Source: VGJW01 sp035286125 (GTDB lineage Bacteria > Cyanobacteriota > Sericytochromatia > S15B-MN24 > VGJW01). From it: 64,000 nt of DNA. The notes under the pieces were generated by a model. That model had not been told where the DNA came from. It worked only from the letters and a program-made list of their open reading frames with translations, and did no database searches. Below are positions 59,437 through 64,000 of the stretch, one piece after another. Position numbers and translations under genes: made by a program. Where the stretch lies: positions 1 to 64,000 of the forward strand of contig JAYKIS010000086.1 of NCBI GenBank assembly GCA_035286125.1, written 5' to 3'. The stretch's first letter is position 1. Each line of letters starts with the position of its first letter.

Positions 59437-60486
59437 TCAGGAGACCCGGAAATCGGGCGGGGATTGCCCCTCGGGCATGCTAGGCCGGGGCGGTGGGGGC
59501 GTCAAGCAAAGGCGGCATGATGCAAGGGTTTCGGCCATTGGGGGCAGGACGGCAAGACGGCCGTCCCGTACCCATGCCACGTGCTGCCGGAGATGCAGGT
59601 GGCCGCCATGACCCTCGTCCAGCCAGGCGAGGATGCGCTCCTGAGCGAGGGTCTCCAGGGCCGGAAAGCCATGGGCCAGTACCCGGCGCCGGACGGCACG
59701 GGGCAGAGCCATAAGGCTAGTCAGGTCAAGGTCGTCCCGGCCAGGTCGTCGCAAGTCCGCCAAGGCCTCCCGGGCCGACGTGTCGAGGACTTCACGGTCA
59801 TCACCAAGGCGTTCCGCCAGACGACACAGAGCCTCGACCCAGCGGGGTTGGATGCGGTCGAGTCCGGTGGTCAATTCCAGCCGCAAGCGATTGCGTGGTG
59901 TGTAGTCGGGGTCCTCGTTGCTCGGGTCCCTGCGCGGTGGGGACGGCAGGGACTGGGTGTCCAGCCAGGTCCCGATGGCAGCCCGCGTGCAGCCGAGCAG
60001 CGGTCGGAGCAAGGTGGCACCCGCCATGCCGGCAGATACGGTGGTCATCCCGGCAAGGCCGTCCGGGGTCGTGCCCCGCAGCATCCTCAACAGCAGGGTT
60101 TCCGCCTGATCGTCCGCGTGATGGCCAAGGGCAATCGCCGGGATGCCCAGCTGTCGGGCGAGGGTAGCGAGCGCCTCATGGCGTTCGATACGTGCCTCGG
60201 TTTCCTGGCGGGGCGGCGACGGCAGGCGATGGATCGAGCAGGGCACGCTCAGGGATGCTGCGAGTTCGGCAACCCACGCGGCATCCTCACCCGCGTCCGG
60301 TCGCATGCCGTGGTCGATGTGTGCGACGTGCAGAGGGTGTTCCGTCAGGCGCAGCAGGGCCAGCAAGAGGGCCGACGAGTCGGGGCCACCGCTGACGGCC
60401 ACCAGAAGGGGCGCGTCACGGGCGGGCCAATCGGGATGGGCCACGGCCTGCTTCAGCGCCTGGGGAAGGTCGCTTGCAAGAGGCAT
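59437..60486 (-). CDS. tilS: tRNA(Ile)-lysidine synthetase
   Basis: 349 residues. PP-loop SGGPDSS (32-38), HIDHGMR, and GHHADDQAETLLLRMLRG are the N-type ATP pyrophosphatase signature; the C-terminal part has the TilS substrate-binding extension (RNRLRLELTTGLDRIQPRW). It converts the C34 of tRNA-Ile(CAU) to lysidine. It lies between tRNA-Met (5 bases upstream) and ftsH, all on one strand. Confidence 0.95.
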   Translation of the reverse strand: MPLASDLPQALKQAVAHPDWPARDAPLLVAVSGGPDSSALLLALLRLTEHPLHVAHIDHGMRPDAGEDAAWVAELAASLSVPCSIHRLPSPPRQETEARIERHEALATLARQLGIPAIALGHHADDQAETLLLRMLRGTTPDGLAGMTTVSAGMAGATLLRPLLGCTRAAIGTWLDTQSLPSPPRRDPSNEDPDYTPRNRLRLELTTGLDRIQPRWVEALCRLAERLGDDREVLDTSAREALADLRRPGRDDLDLTSLMALPRAVRRRVLAHGFPALETLAQERILAWLDEGHGGHLHLRQHVAWVRDGRLAVLPPMAETLASCRLCLTPPPPRPSMPEGQSPPDFRVS

Positions 60487-60491
60487 CCTAG

Positions 60492-60565
60492 TGGCACCAA
60501 CTGGATTTGAACCAGTGACACAGCGGGTATGAACCGCTTGCTCTACCGGGCTGAGCTATGGTGCC
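60492..60565 (-). tRNA. tRNA-Met (CAT), probably elongator
   Basis: Read on the reverse strand, 74 nucleotides fold as a full cloverleaf: acceptor GGCACCA/TGGTGCC, D stem GCTC/GAGC, anticodon stem AGCGG/CCGCT with loop TTCATAC (anticodon CAT), T stem ACTGG/CCAGT with TTCAAAT loop, discriminator A. CCA is not encoded. The loop TTCATAC and 4-69 A-T pair resemble elongator tRNA-Met; the Ile lysidine tRNA usually has CTCATAA. Assigned Met, not initiator (no unpaired 1-72). Confidence 0.9.
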
Positions 60566-60617
60566 GGGGAGTCGATGGTACGACCCGCGGGGCGCGGGCG
60601 TCAAGGCGCGCGGGGGT

Positions 60618-61472
60618 TCAGTCCAGGCTGGACAGGAGCGCCCGGACCAGTTGCTTCATGCGGTCGGCCGTGGCGGCGACCGTGTCGAGAACCTGTTGCT
60701 CGGTCGCGTGATGCTGGGCATCGGGCAGGGCCATGTCGCTGATCAATCCCAGGCCCAGCACGCGGAGGCCCGCGTGAACGGCCGTGATGACCTCGGCTAC
60801 TGTCGACATCCCGATGGCATCTGCCCCGATCGTCTGCAGGTAGCGCAGTTCCGCGCGCGTGAAATAGGCCGGGCCGGTGATGCCAGCATAAACGCCTTCC
60901 TGCAACGAGAAGCCGAGAGAGAGAGCCGCCATCACCGCCTTGGCGCGCAGCATCGGTTCGTAGGCCTCGAACATCACGGGGAAGCGGGGGCCGATATCCG
61001 GATCATTGGGGCCGATCAGGGGGTTGCCACCCGTAAGGTTGAGGTGGTCCGTGATGACCATGATGTCGCCGGCCGAAAAGGCCCGGTTGAGGCCGCCCGT
61101 CGCGCATGTCACGATCAGTTCCTTGACCCCGAGCGCCGCGAACACGCGGACGGGAAAGGCGACCTGCTGCTGGCTGTAGCCCTCGTAGGTATGGAAGCGG
61201 CCCTGCATCATCAGGACGTCCTGACCCTGCAGGCGACCGGCGACGAGGCGTCCGGCGTGGCCGGGGGCCGTCGAGACGGGGAAGCCGGGGATCTCGCCAT
61301 AGGGGATGACGATGGGGTTCTCCACCTCGTCGGCCAGGGGCCCGAGCCCGGAACCCAGGATCATCGCGATGCGGGGCGTGCCGACACCCTTGTCCCGAAG
61401 GCACGCGACGGCCTCGGCAATGGCGGCGCGTTGCTGCGCGATGGCGGGATTCAAGGTCGCGGTTGCGGACAT
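60618..61472 (-). CDS. Purine nucleoside phosphorylase, trimeric family, with altered specificity residues
   Basis: 284 residues, ATG with GAGG upstream. Phosphorolysis of purine nucleosides. Family segments ILGSGLGPLADEV, PGHAGRLVAGRLQG, QGRFHTYEGY, CATGGLNRAFSAGD and GMSTVAEV are all present. At the two base-recognition positions of trimeric PNPs it differs: GPxFETxAE reads GPAYFTRAE (the Glu is Phe) and ITN reads ISD (the Asn is Asp). An Asp there occurs in methylthioadenosine phosphorylases, so adenine-type or methylthio substrates are possible. A longer frame upstream runs through tRNA-Ser and is not used. Confidence 0.9.
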   Translation of the reverse strand: MSATATLNPAIAQQRAAIAEAVACLRDKGVGTPRIAMILGSGLGPLADEVENPIVIPYGEIPGFPVSTAPGHAGRLVAGRLQGQDVLMMQGRFHTYEGYSQQQVAFPVRVFAALGVKELIVTCATGGLNRAFSAGDIMVITDHLNLTGGNPLIGPNDPDIGPRFPVMFEAYEPMLRAKAVMAALSLGFSLQEGVYAGITGPAYFTRAELRYLQTIGADAIGMSTVAEVITAVHAGLRVLGLGLISDMALPDAQHHATEQQVLDTVAATADRMKQLVRALLSSLD

Positions 61473-61496
61473 GACGAGCCTCAACGTCGGAGTGAG

Positions 61497-61586
61497 CGGG
61501 GAGACGGGGATTCGAACCCCGGAGACGACTTTTGGCCGCCTACAGTCTTTCCAGGACTGCCTGTTCAACCACTCCAGCATCTCCCC
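61497..61586 (-). tRNA. tRNA-Ser (GGA)
   Basis: 90 nucleotides on the reverse strand. Acceptor GGGGAGA/TCTCCCC, anticodon stem CAGTC/GACTG with loop CTGGAAA (anticodon GGA, Ser), a long class II variable arm (TAGGCGGCCAAAAGTCGTC region), T stem GGGG/CCCC with TTCGAAT loop, discriminator G. CCA is not encoded. Confidence 0.93.
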
Positions 61587-61661
61587 TGGAGCAGAACGGC
61601 CACGCGGCCGTCCAGAAAGGGAATTCTGGGGTGGACCGCGTGGCCTGTCAAGCCGGGGAGG

Positions 61662-62489
61662 CTAGCTTCCCCGGATCATCCGCAGTATGCCGTCGTTCCC
61701 TGAGTTGGCCTGGGTCAACATGGCGCGTGCAGATTCCTGAAACAACTGGGCACGCAGCATGCGTGTGCTCTCCTGCGCGAGATCCGCATCGCGGATGCGC
61801 GAGACCGACGCATTCAGGTTCTCCGACTCGACACTCAAGGCCGAGGCCGTGAACTCGAGACGATTGATGCGCGCGCCGACCTTGCTGCGAGAGGTTGCAA
61901 GCTCGTCGATGGCCGCGTCAATCTTGCCGAGCGTGGTTGATGCGTTGGCTGCCGTGCTCACGACGAGATCGCCCGGCTCGACGTCGAGGCTTGCCGCCCT
62001 AACGTCGTCAAGGGTCACGCTGGTGGTCGCCGAGGCGTCCGCACCTATCTGAAACGTGAACGATGCACTGCCGTCCAGCAGGACCCTGCCGTTGTAACTC
62101 GTCTGGTTGCCGATACGATCCAACTCGGCCGAGAGAAGGTCGAGTTCCGTCTTGACGGCCGTACGGTCGGATGAGGACATCGTGTCGCTCGCTGCTGCGA
62201 CTGTCAGTTCGCGCATCCGGATGAGCACGTCCGCCGTGGATTCCATGGCTCCGTCCGCCGTGGCGAGCAACGAAGCAGCCTCGCCGACATTCTGCGAGGC
62301 GCGGTCGATGCTCACGACCCGCCCCCTCATCCGAGTCGAGATGGAAGCGCCAGCGGGATCATCCGCCGCGGAGTTGATGCGCAGGCCGCTCGCGAGCCTC
62401 TGGATAGAGCGGTTGAGATTGCTTTCCGCGCTGACCAGGCTGCGGATCAGGCCCCGAGACGGGGGCTGTACGGGAAATTCGATAGGCAT
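61662..62489 (-). CDS. Flagellin (FliC/HagA-type)
   Basis: 275 residues, short but complete, AGGAGG upstream of the ATG at 62487-62489. The N-terminal D0/D1 helix SAESNLNRSIQRLASGLRIN and INSAADDPAGASISTRMRGR match flagellin; the variable centre is only about 70 residues. The C-terminal D1/D0 helix (SKVGARINRLEFTASALSVE ... SRIRDADLAQESTRMLRAQL) also matches, ending ARAMLTQANSGNDGILRMI. This shows that the organism is motile or was. Only one flagellin copy is in the window and it lies alone with no other flagellar genes. Confidence 0.94.
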   Translation of the reverse strand: MPIEFPVQPPSRGLIRSLVSAESNLNRSIQRLASGLRINSAADDPAGASISTRMRGRVVSIDRASQNVGEAASLLATADGAMESTADVLIRMRELTVAAASDTMSSSDRTAVKTELDLLSAELDRIGNQTSYNGRVLLDGSASFTFQIGADASATTSVTLDDVRAASLDVEPGDLVVSTAANASTTLGKIDAAIDELATSRSKVGARINRLEFTASALSVESENLNASVSRIRDADLAQESTRMLRAQLFQESARAMLTQANSGNDGILRMIRGS

Positions 62490-62512
62490 GGGACCTCCTT
62501 GCTGGGACACAT

Positions 62513-62585
62513 CCCGCCATCCATGGCGGGACCAGGGAAACCGATCCCCGGTCAGGGATCGTGCGACACGATCGGGGTCGTGTCG
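62513..62585 (-). promoter_or_regulatory. Three tandem stem-loops in the flagellin leader
   Basis: Just upstream of the flagellin ribosome site lie three consecutive perfect inverted repeats: CCCGCCAT/ATGGCGGG at 62513-62530, GATCCC/GGGATC at about 62543-62560, and CGACACGA/TCGTGTCG at 62564-62585. They may form a structured 5' leader on the flagellin mRNA controlling stability or translation. The -10/-35 was not found. Confidence 0.5.
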
Positions 62586-63101
62586 TGGCTTCGGCTTCGG
62601 GGCCTGAACTCCCCGATTCCAAGCTTATGTTACCCGACAATTGCAGCGACTTGCGTGGCGATGCCGGCTCCGGGCATCTCATGGCGTGATTTTTCGAACA
62701 TAACGCTTCAAGAGGGGGCCTGGTCGACCGACTAGTCCCATGTCGCCCCGCCAAGGGGAAGACGAAATGGCGAGGCCCCTGCACCGCTCGGACCTCCGTC
62801 ATCCGACAATCCACCGTGCACCGGACTGGGACCCGGGCGCGGGACTGGCGTGAACGCAAGGCTTCTTCTGGCTAAGCTGGGTCCGAAGGGCGTCGCAAAC
62901 AGTGTTCACAAGGTGGCGCCGACCTGAACCGGCACCGGGTTGATGGATGGGGGAACCGGCGGGCAGGTGCCTCGTCCGATTGCTTTGGGGGGGCGTGCGG
63001 GGCTTGCCCTGTTGCCGCCCGCACCAGGCGGAGGGGGCGGCCTGATTCAGGCATTCTGCCGGACCGCGCTCCCTTCATGCCTCCCGGAGCCGGAAACTGC
63101 G
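62586..63101. other. Non-coding stretch upstream of the flagellin gene
   Basis: About 500 bases with no supported reading frame on either strand. The flagellin promoter should lie here. I saw no clear sigma-28-type TAAA/GCCGATAA pair and no repeat or RNA gene. Confidence 0.5.
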
Positions 63102-63141
63102 AGAGCCGGCACGGCGCCCCACGGGGCGCTGTGCCGGCTCT
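63102..63141 (-). terminator. Strong hairpin after the TPR gene
   Basis: A 19-base stem (arms 63102-63120 AGAGCCGGCACGGCGCCCC and 63123-63141) with one G-U pair, lying 17 bases past the stop (63158) of the reverse-strand TPR gene. No T run follows, but position and strength suggest a terminator. Confidence 0.7.
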
Positions 63142-63157
63142 TGGCCGTCGCGTGGGC

Positions 63158-64000
63158 TCAGGACGCGGATGCAGCCGTCGTGGCCGCTGCCCGAGCCAGT
63201 TGGCGCATCTTGATGAGCATCCTGCGCGCCGTGGTCAGAGTCGGGTCCAGGCGGATGCACTCCTGGAGCAACTCGACCCCGTCCTCGAAAAGGTTCCTGG
63301 TGAGGCATATCCGGGCGAGGTGCAGGTACGCCGTCGCGTCCTCGGGGTGAGCTTCCCTGTGTGCCAGCAGGAGGGCGAGGGCTGGATCCTCGAACCCTGC
63401 GCCCATGAGTACGACGGCCAGATCACGCCCCAGGCCGGGAAGGCGGACCTCGTGGCTTTCCTGCGCGTCGAGCAGTTTCATGATGGCGTCCGTCTGGCCG
63501 TGGGCCAGCAGGGTGCGCAGCAACCCTTGCCACTGGGCACGGATTTCCTGCTGGCTGAAGCCCGTATCCATCAAGGCTTCCGGCGCGATGGCCTCACCGG
63601 CACAACACCGCAGCACGTGGGCCGTCGCCAGCCAGGCCTTGCGGGTATCCGCCACCTCGACGGCATTCGCGGCATCGGCCAGAATCCGCCCCGCGTCGGT
63701 ATCACCACGCAGCAACCTTGCCACTGACAGGCTGATGCCTGCCCGGCGGTCATCCGACCTCCGGGTCAGAAGGTCTTCAAATGCGTCCACAGCCTCGTGG
63801 ATGGCCCCGCTCCGAAGCAGCAGGTCCGCCCTTTCGTGCTGCAGGTCGGCCAGGCCCGGGTGATGGCGCAGTGCTTGGTCATACAGGGCCAGGGTCTCGG
63901 CGACATGGCCCTGCTTGGCCACGTGCTGTCCCAGCACGAGCCAGGCCTTGGCTTCCTCGGGATGTTCCGAGATGACGCGCGACAGGCGCGCCGTGGCCTC
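63158..64000 (-). CDS. Tetratricopeptide-repeat protein, N-terminus beyond the window
   Basis: Runs off the right edge; 280 residues visible. The reading frame continues upstream past 63937 to the edge (ARLSRVISEHPEEAKAWLVL precedes the first in-window start). TPR-type helix pairs: VLGQHVAKQGHVAETLALYD, ADLLLRSGAIHEAVDAFEDL, AYLHLARICLTRNLFEDGVE and LLQECIRLDPTLTTARRML. The C-terminus is Ala/Thr-rich. Possible scaffold or assembly factor; being next to flagellin may be chance. Confidence 0.8.
   Translation of the reverse strand, partial: EATARLSRVISEHPEEAKAWLVLGQHVAKQGHVAETLALYDQALRHHPGLADLQHERADLLLRSGAIHEAVDAFEDLLTRRSDDRRAGISLSVARLLRGDTDAGRILADAANAVEVADTRKAWLATAHVLRCCAGEAIAPEALMDTGFSQQEIRAQWQGLLRTLLAHGQTDAIMKLLDAQESHEVRLPGLGRDLAVVLMGAGFEDPALALLLAHREAHPEDATAYLHLARICLTRNLFEDGVELLQECIRLDPTLTTARRMLIKMRQLARAAATTAASAS

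Noticed and set aside
60492..60565. tRNA-Ile(CAU), the TilS substrate, next to tilS
   Set aside because: Anticodon loop TTCATAC and acceptor pairs fit elongator tRNA-Met better.
62511..63101. A coding gene or sigma-28 promoter in the flagellin upstream region
   Set aside because: No reading frame with family features, and no promoter pair convincing enough to report.

Overview
The window is 64 kb of GC-rich, densely coded bacterial chromosome. Non-ATG starts (GTG, TTG) and 1-8 base gene overlaps are frequent. The lineage cannot be fixed from sequence alone, but the mix is informative. There is a complete outer-membrane lipid-transport set (LptA, C, D, F, G plus Lnt), so the cell is a diderm. 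It also has genes typical of Terrabacteria (TrmFO, Mini-RNase III, MutS2, and the gene order cysS-mrnC-rlmB), a double-domain KaiC ATPase, zinc-ribbon Ser/Thr kinases with a YRDxKPxN catalytic loop and GYAPPEQY segment of the kind seen in Cyanobacteria and their non-photosynthetic relatives, and a flagellin. My best guess is a motile, non-photosynthetic relative of Cyanobacteria (Sericytochromatia/Melainabacteria-like). No photosynthesis gene is present here.

Layout. 1-16.1 kb is one long reverse-strand run: tdk, a XerC/D-type recombinase, two uncharacterised proteins, an HD phosphohydrolase, lipA, pdhA, pdhB, pdhC, two small exported proteins, lpdA, an FAD oxidoreductase and the start of a class V aminotransferase. 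Lipoyl synthase sits beside the enzyme complex it modifies. 16.2-24.8 kb holds a HEAT-repeat protein, a histidine kinase coupled to a KaiC-family ATPase, then trmFO, topA, dprA, a charged lipoprotein and a ribbon-helix-helix protein. 25.0-26.9 kb is a coupled pair of lipoproteins, one with a long Gly/Ala repeat. 26.9-38.9 kb is the envelope locus: lptA, lptC and lnt read left, lptF, lptG and lptD read right, followed by a lipoprotein, a TPR protein and a polymorphic-toxin-like trunk protein.

39.0-45.1 kb holds a small EF-hand-like protein broken by a frameshift, a secreted formylglycine-enzyme-like/lectin fusion, and a signalling operon: active Ser/Thr kinase, pseudokinase fused to a PP2C phosphatase, FHA protein and thioredoxin-like protein. 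45.1-54.3 kb has a serine-recombinase-like protein missing catalytic arginines under an AT-rich palindromic control region, mutS2, a membrane protein, an exported endonuclease, a START-like exported protein, a TolB-like lipoprotein, an HD protein and a CBS-pair protein. 54.4-64 kb is housekeeping: cysS-mrnC-rlmB, then on the reverse strand ftsH, tilS, tRNA-Met, purine nucleoside phosphorylase, tRNA-Ser, flagellin with a structured leader, and a partial TPR protein.

No CRISPR array, insertion sequence, rRNA or replication origin was found. The strongest candidates for new biology are the kinase/pseudokinase-PP2C/FHA/thioredoxin operon, the KaiC-histidine kinase pair, the recombinase-derived protein with its palindromic promoter, the toxin-trunk protein next to a frameshifted EF-hand-like gene, a purine phosphorylase with both base-recognition residues changed, and an E1-alpha subunit with an altered thiamine-diphosphate motif.
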